From G963665545 sp963665545 (lineage in GTDB: Bacteria; Pseudomonadota; Gammaproteobacteria; Xanthomonadales; SZUA-36), in the NCBI GenBank assembly GCA_963665545.2, contig CAXXKZ010000009.1:37070-101069 (forward strand): a stretch of DNA of 64,000 nucleotides, in the 5' to 3' direction. Under the pieces are notes generated by a model that was not told where the DNA came from, did no database searches, and saw only the letters and a program-made list of their open reading frames with translations. Shown here in pieces: positions 37,379 to 46,212 of this stretch (position 1 is the first letter of the stretch; the number at the start of each line of letters is the position of its first letter). A program made the position numbers and the translations under genes.

Positions 37379-38779
37379 TTATTCGCCTGCCGCGGCCGCC
37401 CGTGCCGCCACCCCGGCCAGCAGTTCATCCAGGGCTGCGCGGTCGCGCCAAATCCCGCGGGTCATCACGCCGTCCAGTTGCTCCAGGGCGGACAGGTCCT
37501 CCAGCGGATTGCCGCCAATCAGAATCAGGTCGGCCACGGCGCCTTCGGCAACCTCACCAAGTTCGCCACTTCGGCCCAGGTAATTCGCCGGTACCATGGT
37601 GGCCGCGCGCAGCACATCCGCCACGGCAATGCCGGCATCATGGAGCGCCTGCATTTCGGCAATGGTCGCCAGGCCAACCATGGTCTGCTGATCGGTGCCG
37701 ACCATTATTTTGGCCCCGGCTTCATAAAATGCCCGCAACACATCCGTTCTGAATTGGTACATTATTGATTCGCCGGTTTTCTGATCGGCTGTCAGACTAA
37801 AAAACTCACCCACGTCACCCAGGACGATGACTTTCTCTTCGGGAGTGAGATAAGACAACCCCTTTTCGAAAGCAGGCAGCGGATTATTGGTGAAATTCCG
37901 CATGATGTGATGGGTGGGTACAAACCAGTGATTCTGAGCCGCCGCATATTTGGCCAGCGTCGTCACCTTGGCGGTGTCGATCAGCGTGGCGGGATCAATC
38001 TCGCCACGGCCAATTCGTTCCATCAGATCCTTTGCGTTTGCAAAAAATGGCGACACATCCGGGTTAGGCAGGCTGCTGTCCGTGAGCACTGCTGCCAATA
38101 CACCAGTGAAGTGTTCCGAGGTTTTCATGCCGGAATCAAGTGCATGCTGAAACGGCACTGACTGGGGAATATGCCCGGATGCCTCAATGCCATACTTACG
38201 GGCGGCAGCGAGGATGGCGTCAAACACCTCCGGTGTCAGGCGGCTGTAGACCTTGACGAAATCGTAGCCGTCACGTTTCTGCCCGGCCACGATTTCCTCC
38301 GCCAACGAGGGGTCCGTCAGTTCTGTGGATCCGGGCCAGTAAGGTGGATGGCCATCGAGCAACATTCCGGCCGCGACGATGCGGGGCCCGGGAATACGGT
38401 TTTCTTCCAATGCCTGGCGCAGTTTCAGGGTTTCCGGATTCCCCCACATGACGCGGATGGTTGTCACACCAAAGGCCATATTGACAATGAGTTGATCCTG
38501 TTTCGAAACATGCGTGTGCATGTCCATTAAGCCAGGCGCCAGATACTTGCCCCGGCCGTCGATCCGGTGGACAGAAGCCAACAGACTGATGGCGTCACTC
38601 GGGCCGATTTCCGCAATCCTCCCGCCGCTCACGGTGACGGTCTGGTTGGGAACAACGCCCCCGGCGGCGACATCGATGACGTCGACTCCAACAAAAGCGA
38701 ATTCATCGGCCAGCACAGCCGGGGACAAGGCACACCACAGTGTCAGCGCCACCAAAACGATTCGGAACCTATTCATCAT
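37379..38779 (-). CDS. Exported amidohydrolase 1
   Basis: A 466-residue enzyme with a cleavable signal peptide (AVLADEF). HTH at 88-90 (LMDMHTHVSKQ), Lys in FVKVYSRLT, His in EASGHIPQS and TSEHFTGV, and Asp in MVGTDQQTM make a complete metal site. AAGGAG lies six bases before the ATG and two bases separate it from the VOC stop. More distant from the lipoprotein pair; the different export types suggest complementary positions in the periplasm. Substrate unknown. Confidence 0.85.
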   Translation of the reverse strand: MMNRFRIVLVALTLWCALSPAVLADEFAFVGVDVIDVAAGGVVPNQTVTVSGGRIAEIGPSDAISLLASVHRIDGRGKYLAPGLMDMHTHVSKQDQLIVNMAFGVTTIRVMWGNPETLKLRQALEENRIPGPRIVAAGMLLDGHPPYWPGSTELTDPSLAEEIVAGQKRDGYDFVKVYSRLTPEVFDAILAAARKYGIEASGHIPQSVPFQHALDSGMKTSEHFTGVLAAVLTDSSLPNPDVSPFFANAKDLMERIGRGEIDPATLIDTAKVTTLAKYAAAQNHWFVPTHHIMRNFTNNPLPAFEKGLSYLTPEEKVIVLGDVGEFFSLTADQKTGESIMYQFRTDVLRAFYEAGAKIMVGTDQQTMVGLATIAEMQALHDAGIAVADVLRAATMVPANYLGRSGELGEVAEGAVADLILIGGNPLEDLSALEQLDGVMTRGIWRDRAALDELLAGVAARAAAAGE

Positions 38780-38781
38780 GG

Positions 38782-39687
38782 TTATCTCCTTGCGTGTTCG
38801 AAAATCAGCGCACAGCCACAGGCTTCCGAGGCCGGAACGCCAAGCTCGCCATCGCGATCCTCAAAAGCCACATTGCCTCGTTGCAGCGCCTCGCGACAGC
38901 GATTCATATTACCCGCCCTCAGATGCATCACCAAGGCAAAGCCGGCCAGCGGATCAGGATTGCTGCATGGAAGCAGTTCGCCATAGCGTGACACTGCGGC
39001 CGCCGGCGTGAGCACCTCGGTAACCTCGCCGCGCGCGCCGGTGAACGAAAACCCGTCGGCATGCTGCCGATCGAGCCGCTTGCCGAAGGCCTGCGAAAAG
39101 TACGGGGCATCTTTGGCCGGATCCACCGACATATAGACAAGCCGCGTGACATCCACTGCGGTGTTCTCATGCTGGGCGTACTGCGGAATGAAAATGGTTT
39201 CCGGCCTTGGGTGCGCCGAGAAAAACAGCGACAGAAAGCGGGCATCACCATCGCGCCAGATGTAGAAGCAACTGCTGGCCGTCTCGTCCTCGCTGCCGCC
39301 GGGCATAGTGATCTTGCGCCGGGCGCTGGTGACCGGGCCCGGCTGGAACCCCATTTCCTTCAGCCGCTCCTGCTCAGTGACAAGATCGTCGCTGGTCAGG
39401 CTGACGTGCGCCATGCCCTCGCCACATTGGAAGCGGTCCAGATACGGAATCAGCGTATCGGACCGCAGCGCATCGGCGGCTGACTCAAACCAAAACAGCT
39501 CCAGATAGGTGTCGGCGAAATGCACCACGCAGTTGCTGGAACCGATGTCAAGATGTTGGGCGATCGGGCGCACGTGAAACCCCAGCCGGCGGTATGTTTT
39601 GGCCGCATGCTCCAGATCCTTGACCAGCAATAGGAAATGGTCCAGGGATTTGGGCCGCTTGGGTGATAACTGCGGATTGGAGCTCAT
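38782..39687 (-). CDS. VOC-superfamily (glyoxalase-like) protein
   Basis: A 301-residue protein without signal peptide, built from two VOC-type halves (about 10-135 with SLDHFLLLVKDLEHA, and about 170-290 with RLVYMSVDPAKDAPYFSQAFG). Possible metal ligands are His in the first strand and Glu in YLELFW. It belongs to the glyoxalase-like domain group of unknown function. The ATG overlaps the stop of a remnant small-membrane-protein frame (ATGA), copying the order at 31.4 kb. In the operon it lies between the PLP enzyme and the first amidohydrolase. Confidence 0.75.
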   Translation of the reverse strand: MSSNPQLSPKRPKSLDHFLLLVKDLEHAAKTYRRLGFHVRPIAQHLDIGSSNCVVHFADTYLELFWFESAADALRSDTLIPYLDRFQCGEGMAHVSLTSDDLVTEQERLKEMGFQPGPVTSARRKITMPGGSEDETASSCFYIWRDGDARFLSLFFSAHPRPETIFIPQYAQHENTAVDVTRLVYMSVDPAKDAPYFSQAFGKRLDRQHADGFSFTGARGEVTEVLTPAAAVSRYGELLPCSNPDPLAGFALVMHLRAGNMNRCREALQRGNVAFEDRDGELGVPASEACGCALIFEHARR

Positions 39688-39800
39688 TTCCCGCCAAGCC
39701 CGGCATCGCCGCCTGCCGCCGGCTTGGACACCAGCCAGATGCAAATCAGCGTCACCCCGGCGCTAATGATCAGCAACGGCCAACCGCCCTGTCCGCTATT
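39684..39800 (-). pseudogene. C-terminal remnant of the small membrane protein
   Basis: The frame ending at the TGA beside the VOC start encodes SGQGGWPLLIISAG, then a hydrophobic helix and a short Gly-rich tail, similar to the 67-residue protein at 31372-31575 (GQGGWPILIAG). No ATG, GTG or TTG lies upstream before an in-frame stop, and its 5' part overlaps the PLP-enzyme gene. It is a relic of an ancestral small-membrane-protein/VOC duplication. Confidence 0.5.
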
Positions 39801-40930
39801 GACGCAGCCATCGAACGCAGGCCGACCAGGCTTTCGATCCTTTCAACAGCCTTATCCAAATCAGCTTCACTGTGATCGGCAAAAACGGCCATACGGATCG
39901 TGCCCGCTGGACCGGCAGCGATGTAATTGGAGTGGAGCACGAATATGCCGGCATCGCACAGTCCAAGTTGGATAGCGCGCATGTCTTCGAAACTCCCCTG
40001 GCTGAATGAAACGATCGACGCCGGCGTGTCGATTATCGGCAGGCCGACCGCTTGCAGCTGTGAACGCAGGTAGCAAGTCTTGGCCCTCAAGTCCGCGCAA
40101 ATGGCGGGATTCTCCCGTACCAGCCTGAGCGCCGTTGCGGAAACCGCGGCCGAGATGTGGGATCCGGCATTAGAGCCTCTGACTGCCGGCGTCTTGCGAG
40201 CGCGGTCGATCATTGCCTCTGTGCCGGTAAACACCGCGCCCTGCCCGCAAAGGCCCTTGCTCAGCGTCGTGCCGACATACACACGTTTTTCGAGTCCAAA
40301 ATGCTGCACGGCGCCACGGCCAGTCTCTCCGACGACTCCGGCGACATGTGACTCGTCGACCAGCAACTGGCCGTCATACTCCTCCAGCAATAGGGCATAT
40401 CGATCCAGCGGGGGCAGCGCGCCGGTGGTGGCGAATGCACCATCCGTCGCCACCAGAGGCCTAACGCCGGGCGTCAATTCTCTCAGCACATCCGCCAGCG
40501 ACCGGGGATCGCAATGGGCGAATCGTTTGACAGGTACGCCGGTCAGCGCAGCCGCATCCCCAAGGCACCAATGCGCTAGCTCATCCAGCACGATGACGTC
40601 ATACATCGGCTTCAGCCCCGCCATCGCGGCAAATCCAATGTGGTAACCCGAGGGCACGTAAACCGCACTCTCGGTGCCCCAGAACCTGGCCGCCTCGCGC
40701 TCAACCGAATCGAAGTATTCGTACTCGCCACCATAGTCGTGCACCAGGAATTGCGAAAAGGCACAGCCTCGGTCCAGCGCGGTTTGTGCGGCGTGGCGCA
40801 GCTCCGGCCGCTGAGACAGCGCCAGGTAATTGCAGCCGCCAAAGTTCACATATTCCTTGCCGTCGAGATACAACCTGGCTGAATCACCGCCCGTCAGGCG
40901 GTGCCCGTCCAGTACGGAACGACTACGCAT
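39770..40930 (-). CDS. Alpha-oxoamine synthase-like PLP enzyme
   Basis: A 386-residue cytoplasmic fold-type I PLP protein of the 2-amino-3-ketobutyrate ligase/AONS/serine palmitoyltransferase/CqsA family. Motifs: FGGCNYLALS near residue 30, SGYHIGF near 94, VLDELAHWCLGD near 115, VDESHVAGVVG near 191 (Asp for the pyridine nitrogen), and TTLSKGLCGQGA with Lys225 as the Schiff-base lysine. The usual GS/TGG substrate loop is changed. The family condenses an acyl thioester with an amino acid. The ATG overlaps the TonB-receptor stop by one base. No bio genes are nearby, so a biotin role is unlikely. Product unknown. Confidence 0.75.
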   Translation of the reverse strand: MRSRSVLDGHRLTGGDSARLYLDGKEYVNFGGCNYLALSQRPELRHAAQTALDRGCAFSQFLVHDYGGEYEYFDSVEREAARFWGTESAVYVPSGYHIGFAAMAGLKPMYDVIVLDELAHWCLGDAAALTGVPVKRFAHCDPRSLADVLRELTPGVRPLVATDGAFATTGALPPLDRYALLLEEYDGQLLVDESHVAGVVGETGRGAVQHFGLEKRVYVGTTLSKGLCGQGAVFTGTEAMIDRARKTPAVRGSNAGSHISAAVSATALRLVRENPAICADLRAKTCYLRSQLQAVGLPIIDTPASIVSFSQGSFEDMRAIQLGLCDAGIFVLHSNYIAAGPAGTIRMAVFADHSEADLDKAVERIESLVGLRSMAASIADRAVGRC

Positions 40931-43104
40931 TAGAAGCTGTACCGAACACGGACGCCGACGGTCCGCGGCCGGCCGATGGACGCCAGCGGCGGAAAAGCCA
41001 GGAACGGGTTGAATCCTGGTATGAATCCGCCAGTGAGGTAATTCACATCGAACAGATTGCGCGCGTAGATTCCGACTTCGAAATGCTCGTTCTGAATGCC
41101 GGCGTATGCATTGGCAAGAAAATAGTCGTCCACGATGCCGACGTTCAAGGTGTCGACGGCAAATTCGTCGTTGTAGCTGCCGTCGAAGCGCAATCGGATG
41201 TTCCATCCGCCGCTGCCGATGGGTCGAATGTACTGCGCACTGAGCGTCGCCGTGATTTTCGGCGCATTGATCATGGTGTTGCCCGAAACATCCGGGTCGA
41301 GACCCAGCCCCGGTGCAGTCTGAGAGTTTAAGTACTCCTTGTACTCGGCATCCAGCCATGCCAAGCCGCCTGAAACAGTGAAGCCATCGCTTAGCTCGGC
41401 GAAGATCGAAGCGTCAATTCCATACACCCGCGATTTACCGGCGTTGATCACATAGGCTTCGTTGAAAAAGCCATTGAAAAAGAACGTTTCCAGCTGTTGG
41501 TCCGTCCAGTCCATGTAAAAGGCGGAAAATTCGTAACGCATCCTGTTGCTTGGCGAGGTTCCCTTGGCGCCGATTTCGTAGTTCCACAAGAACTCGGAAT
41601 CGTAGGTGGGCGACGGGGCATGGGGCACATTGAGGCCTCCTGCATGATAGCCCTTAGAGACCGTGGCATAGAGGGTCAGGTCATCGGACGAGCGATAGCT
41701 GACTGTTACCTTGGGAAGTATCTCATCGGCATCTCCCTCGCGAAAGATGCCTGCTATATGGTCGTCGATGCTGGCTTTTTCGTCGTCATAGCGAAGACCG
41801 AAGCCAATATTGAAGCGCTCCGAAATGTCGTAGTCCGCATTGACAAAGATCGCGTAATTCTCGACGTTCCGCGTGCTGATCTCGACCGGAATAGTACCGA
41901 ACGGGGAATCGATCGTAATGGTCTGATCCCGATCAAGTTCGAAGTAGTACAGGCCAAGGAGCCAACGAAATGCGCCCTCCCCCGTGGACGACAACCGCAA
42001 CTCGTTGCTCAACCCCTCCATTCCGACGAAATTGTCGAAGGCTGAAAATCCCGCCGGAACGGTGGGTCCTGGAAGCCGATCGATATCGGCCTTGGTATGG
42101 ATGTCCAGGTCACCGTAGCCGAAGATATTGGTCAGGTTTACGCTGCCGAAATCGTAGCTGAAATTGAGGACATACTTGTGCTCCTCCTTGTCGAAGAATC
42201 CGGGCACATCCTGGTTCACCGTACGGGTCGCATCGTTGATATCGGGGATGCCCTGGCCCAGAAACAGGTAATCCTCAAAGGTGCCGATTCCCCAGGGTTG
42301 CGGGACATGGGAGCAGTCGCCACATTCATCGTTCGCTTCGGAGTAGGTAACTGTCAGCGTAATTTCCAGGTTTTCCGAGGGCGTGGCGCGCAGTATCCCG
42401 CCAAAACTCTTGTCTTCTTGCTTGTTCACGTTCGAGCTGCCGTCGAACAGGTTGTCCAAATAGCCGCCGTCATCCCGATATCCGGCGGCGATCTTAGCGT
42501 AGAGCCTGTCTTCAATAAGCGGCCCGCTCAAGCTGATTCCGGCATCCACGACACTGGCTCCCCCCTTGATGCTACCGTACTCCGCCCGGGCATAGCCCTC
42601 GAATTCATTCCCCGGCTTCTTGGTGATATAATTGATCACGCCGCCCAGGGCGTTGCGGCCATACAAGGTCGCATGCGGGCCCTTGAGCACTTCGATGCGT
42701 TCGAGATCGAACAGGTAAGCGTTGTTCGATTCGCCCGTCAATCCCAGTGTGAAGCCATCGGTGTACACCAGAACGGTCGGGTCCTGGAAAGCGACCGGAG
42801 AAATGCCCCGAATGACCGGCGTGCCGGTTGCGCGCCCGATAGTCTCGATAAACTTCAGTCCCGGCGTCATCTGAGCCAAATCCTGCGGAGAAGTCAGCTG
42901 GCTGTCGTTGATCAGTTGCTCGCCCAGGGCTACGACGCTGAATGGTAAATCCTGCAGGCTTTCCGTGCGTTTCGACGCGGTGACCAGCACCTCTTCGAGC
43001 ACCTGCTCTGGTCCTTCCTGCGCGAACAGGGACTGTCCTGACAACGCCAGGAGCCAGGCGGCCATGCACAGAAAAAGCAGTTTTGGAAATTGGATGTCCG
43101 TCAT
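40930..43104 (-). CDS. TonB-dependent outer-membrane receptor
   Basis: A 724-residue outer-membrane receptor. A signal peptide ends near SLFAQ. The plug domain contains EEVLVTASKRTESLQDLPFSV, PGLKFIETIG, TPVIRGISPVAF and YGRNALGGVINYITKKP. The 22-strand barrel ends in RVRYSF with terminal Phe for BAM assembly. GGAGG lies six bases before ATG 43104. It is the first gene of the operon and divergent from the AraC regulator. Such receptors import siderophores, glycans or other scarce ligands with TonB-ExbBD energy; the ligand here is not identifiable. Confidence 0.93.
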   Translation of the reverse strand: MTDIQFPKLLFLCMAAWLLALSGQSLFAQEGPEQVLEEVLVTASKRTESLQDLPFSVVALGEQLINDSQLTSPQDLAQMTPGLKFIETIGRATGTPVIRGISPVAFQDPTVLVYTDGFTLGLTGESNNAYLFDLERIEVLKGPHATLYGRNALGGVINYITKKPGNEFEGYARAEYGSIKGGASVVDAGISLSGPLIEDRLYAKIAAGYRDDGGYLDNLFDGSSNVNKQEDKSFGGILRATPSENLEITLTVTYSEANDECGDCSHVPQPWGIGTFEDYLFLGQGIPDINDATRTVNQDVPGFFDKEEHKYVLNFSYDFGSVNLTNIFGYGDLDIHTKADIDRLPGPTVPAGFSAFDNFVGMEGLSNELRLSSTGEGAFRWLLGLYYFELDRDQTITIDSPFGTIPVEISTRNVENYAIFVNADYDISERFNIGFGLRYDDEKASIDDHIAGIFREGDADEILPKVTVSYRSSDDLTLYATVSKGYHAGGLNVPHAPSPTYDSEFLWNYEIGAKGTSPSNRMRYEFSAFYMDWTDQQLETFFFNGFFNEAYVINAGKSRVYGIDASIFAELSDGFTVSGGLAWLDAEYKEYLNSQTAPGLGLDPDVSGNTMINAPKITATLSAQYIRPIGSGGWNIRLRFDGSYNDEFAVDTLNVGIVDDYFLANAYAGIQNEHFEVGIYARNLFDVNYLTGGFIPGFNPFLAFPPLASIGRPRTVGVRVRYSF

Positions 43105-43206
43105 CTTTGCCTCCGTCGCCGCGCGATAGGCGCGGTCACATATGAAATTGCGCTGGCCCAGGGCATTCGAGCCAGCCAATACTGATGAGCACCTTCAAGT
43201 ATACTA

Positions 43207-43212
43207 ATTATA
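43207..43212 (-). promoter_or_regulatory. Candidate -10 element of the TonB-receptor operon
   Basis: A perfect TATAAT on the minus strand about 100 bp before the receptor start. No good -35 lies 16-18 bp upstream, which is the usual state of an activator-dependent promoter. The divergent AraC-type gene begins at 43317. Confidence 0.35.
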
Positions 43213-43316
43213 GGCGCCTGTCAGGTTCACTTTTGTTGATCTACGACGAAAAGTTTATGAAAATGGATCATAATTGTCAATTGCACCGAATTTGGCCCGA
43301 CCAAGACTGGTAAGCA

Positions 43317-44447
43317 ATGAAGTCCCGCACAACAGAACAGAATCCAAGCCTGTTCGTCTCTACCCGGCCCATCGACCTCACGGGGGATACAGCACATTTT
43401 GATCAACAAGTTCGTGCCGAGGCTTTGCGACAGGCCCGGACTCACACGAGCCACTCGTTTCCCGTGATAGGCGAGTCACGTTACAGCCATACCCGGCTGT
43501 TTGACCGGAACCGCTACAGCGTCCGTTCCTTTGTCCCGGAAGACGAGGGCAGCGGCACCTGGGACCTGTTTCGCTTTTCGGAAAACCTGGTTGTATTCGT
43601 CGCCGACTGTCGCTACCGGCAGCCCAAATGGCTCGGCGTCCCGAATGAGGGCTACTTCAAGATTCGTCTGCTCCGATCCGGAATCCTGCGCCGGCCCGAT
43701 GGGCGCGTCTTGCTAAGCGGCCCGGCCGCGATGCTGGCCCTATACCCCCCACAAACCGGCGACGGTTATACCATCGAGCCTGGCGTTGACTGTCAGTTCG
43801 TCGTCCTGCATTGCGCCGAAGCACTACTGACCCGGGACCTCGGGATCGACCTGCCTGCGGCGCCAGTGCCGCTCAAGCTGCTTGCTGAGGATCAGTTGTC
43901 GGAACCTTATCATCAGGTCCTCGACCTGACCCCCCGTTTGGTAAATGGAATTTCCGACATCCTCGATGCCAGGGACAATTACCGGGCTCACATGCGAGAG
44001 TGGTTCGTCGAAGCGAAGGCGAAGGAGATCCTGAGTTCCGTTCTGCAAGACCTATTGCGGAAACCGGAGCTCGCGGTCGGTGCCAATCGCATCTCGCATC
44101 GCGATCAGCACCGGATTACCGAAGCGCAGGACATCATTCGTTCGAGTCTGCACGACCTGCCGACGATCCCTGCGCTGGCGCGAATGGTAGGAATCAACCA
44201 GACCAAGCTGAAAGCCGGTTTCAAGCGTGTGATCGGCTGCACTATCGGTGAATTCACCCGCCAGCAACAGATGCAAATCGCGGCGCGCCTGCTCAAGACG
44301 ACCCGGCTGCCGATCGCGCAAATCAGCCAGGCGGTGGGGTACCGGCACCAGGCCAATTTCAGTCAGGCGTTCAAACGCTACTATGGGCGGTTGCCTCGGA
44401 GTATGCGACGAAACGCGCCTCATCCAGGAGTAACTGCTCAGGCATGA
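43317..44447 (+). CDS. AraC/XylS-family transcriptional regulator
   Basis: A 376-residue regulator. The C-terminal domain has two helix-turn-helix units: LPTIPALARMVGINQTKLK and LPIAQISQAVGYRHQANFSQAFKRYYG. The N-terminal part (about 1-260) is a putative ligand-binding region (PchR/XylS-like arrangement) with an arm. It is divergent from the TonB receptor with 212 bp between start codons, so it is likely the operon activator. The last residues run close to the IS91-like remnant, but the domain is complete. Confidence 0.88.
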   Translation: MKSRTTEQNPSLFVSTRPIDLTGDTAHFDQQVRAEALRQARTHTSHSFPVIGESRYSHTRLFDRNRYSVRSFVPEDEGSGTWDLFRFSENLVVFVADCRYRQPKWLGVPNEGYFKIRLLRSGILRRPDGRVLLSGPAAMLALYPPQTGDGYTIEPGVDCQFVVLHCAEALLTRDLGIDLPAAPVPLKLLAEDQLSEPYHQVLDLTPRLVNGISDILDARDNYRAHMREWFVEAKAKEILSSVLQDLLRKPELAVGANRISHRDQHRITEAQDIIRSSLHDLPTIPALARMVGINQTKLKAGFKRVIGCTIGEFTRQQQMQIAARLLKTTRLPIAQISQAVGYRHQANFSQAFKRYYGRLPRSMRRNAPHPGVTAQA

Positions 44448-45132
44448 CGCTAGAGGAACTGGAGCGATCGGCGAGTGGCTGGTGTTCGCCAAAGAACTGC
44501 AGCAGGCAGGCCTGATGGGCAGCACTGAGCTGTTCCAGGAACAGCCGTCGAAACAGCCGTGAGAGCACCCGAACCGGTAGGAAGAAACCGGGCTTGCAGG
44601 CCACCCAGCGTTGACCATCGAGCGACAACCCACCGCCGGGCACGATGCAATGAATGTGCGGATGATGGGTCAGGGCCGAACCCCAGGTATGCAACACGGC
44701 GGTAATGCCCAGGCGCGCCCCCAATCGCTTGGGGTCGGCAGCGATGGTCAGCAAAGTCTCGGCAGCGGCCTGGAACAGCAGCGCATAGATCACCGCCTTG
44801 TTGTGATAGGCGATGTCGCCGATCGGCGCCGGCAGGGTGAACACCACATGGTAGTAATCCACCGGCAGCAAGTCCCCCTGGCGGGCCTCAAGCCAACGCC
44901 GGGCAGCACTGCCCTGGCACTTGGGACAATGCCTGTTACGGCACGAGTTATAAGCGATCTGAACCTCGGCGCAGTCTTGACAGCACAGCAGGTGACCACC
45001 GAGCGCGGCACTGCGACAGCGCTCAATGGCCGCCATCACCTTCAACTGGCCGAGAGGGATGTGGCCGGCGTGGGCACGCCGCCACGCCGGACCCTGGTCG
45101 CGGAAGATGTCCGCGACCTCCAGGGCGGGCAC
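44371..45132 (-). pseudogene. IS91-family transposase, 3'-truncated
   Basis: The N-terminal zinc-binding region (CQDCAEVQIAYNSCRNRHCPKC) and the HUH motif HPHIHCIVPGG are present, but homology ends near residue 222 (EHQPLADRSSS, about 44460). The remainder is antisense to the AraC gene. The C-terminal domain with the catalytic tyrosines is missing, so the transposase is dead. It lies three bases downstream of the integrase, as in IS91-like elements carrying an accessory tyrosine recombinase. Confidence 0.8.
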
Positions 45133-46090
45133 CGGCTAACTCGGCGGCAGGGTCAACTGATCCAGGGGACTGGTCACCTCGCCGAGGGTGGGGGTTGCCA
45201 CGTGACTATAGCGCGCGGTGGTCTCCAGCTTGCGGTGACCGAGCAATACCTGAATAAGGCGGATATCGACTTTGTTCTCCAGCAGGTGGGTGGCAAAGCT
45301 GTGGCGCAGGGTGTGCATCGATATCCGCTGATCGAGGCCGGCGGCATCGGCGGCAAAGTGACCGACTCTATTGAGTTGCCGGGTCGAGTATAGGTTGGCG
45401 GGCTTGAGCCCGGGAACAACCAACCGCCGGGCCGCATCTTGCCGCGGGCGTGAGCGTGGCGCCACCAGGCGCGCAGCATCTCGAGCAGTGCCGGTAACAG
45501 CATGGCATAGCGGTCACGTCGTCCCTTGCCCTGATTCACCCGCACGATCATACGCGTACTATCGATGTCGGCGATCTTCAGATGCACCACTTCGCTGGCA
45601 CGTAAGCCGGCGCCATAGGCCACTGCCAGGGCGGCCCGGTGCTTGGGGTTTTTTTGCGCCGGCCAGCAGCCGCGTCACCTCCTCGACGCTGAGCACCCGC
45701 GGTAACTTGTGGGGTTGACGCACACGGCTCATGCGCTTCAGGGCCGCGGGGCGTTCCAACGTCACCCCGAAGAAGAACCCCAAACCGGTGATGGTGGCAT
45801 TGATGGTGGTGGGAGATACATCGGTCTCGACCAGGTGCAATTGAAAGCGGCGCAGATCTTCGGGTGAAGCCAGGTCGGGGGACTGGCCGAAGAAGTGGGT
45901 GAACCTCGTTACCGCTCGCAGGTAGGCGGTCTGAGTCTTGGGCGCGAGCTTGCGCAGTGTCATGTCATCGATCATGCGTTGGCGCAAAGGGCTGATGGAT
46001 TGGTTAGAATGAGTCATGGGTCTGTCTCCTGTGTTGTGGGTTGCTTGTTTGGCAACTACAACCTCAACACAGGACGGACCCAGACCTCCA
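44460..46090 (-). mobile_element. IS91-like element with tyrosine recombinase, truncated (ends approximate)
   Basis: Contains the recombinase and transposase genes in one direction. The left boundary is where transposase homology stops; the right boundary is set before the repeat next to IS30. No IS91 origin or terminus was recognised, so the boundaries are estimates. Confidence 0.55.
45136..46017 (-). pseudogene. Tyrosine recombinase (phage integrase family), frameshifted twice
   Basis: An N-terminal core-binding domain (LAPKTQTAYLRAVTRFTHFF) is followed by the catalytic domain: Arg in YGAGLRASEVVHLK, the HxxR box in HTLRHSFATHLLEN, and LLGHRKLETTARYSH with His and Tyr. Two indels break it: an A7 run near 45648-45655 (one A too many) and one near 45410 (base missing in CCCGGGCTCAAG). 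Corrected, it would be about 290 residues, a XerC/D-like integrase. Start ATG 46017 has GGAG about 10 bases upstream. Confidence 0.8.
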
Positions 46091-46145
46091 ATTTATCGAC
46101 ACCATCAAACCCTAGCACCCCTACCGCGGTAGCGGTTTCGTCCTG

Positions 46146-46212
46146 TGGCCGAGAGCAGTCGTATTTCACGCCCGAATTCTTAACTGAAATTGGGCCGCTT
46201 TGAGGTTGTGAG
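46146..46212. repeat. Dispersed repeat flanking IS30, copy B
   Basis: Read on the minus strand this begins ctcacaacctcaaagc and matches 24565-24631 at about 80 per cent. It abuts IS30 copy 2 in the same relation as copy A abuts IS30 copy 1. Confidence 0.7.
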
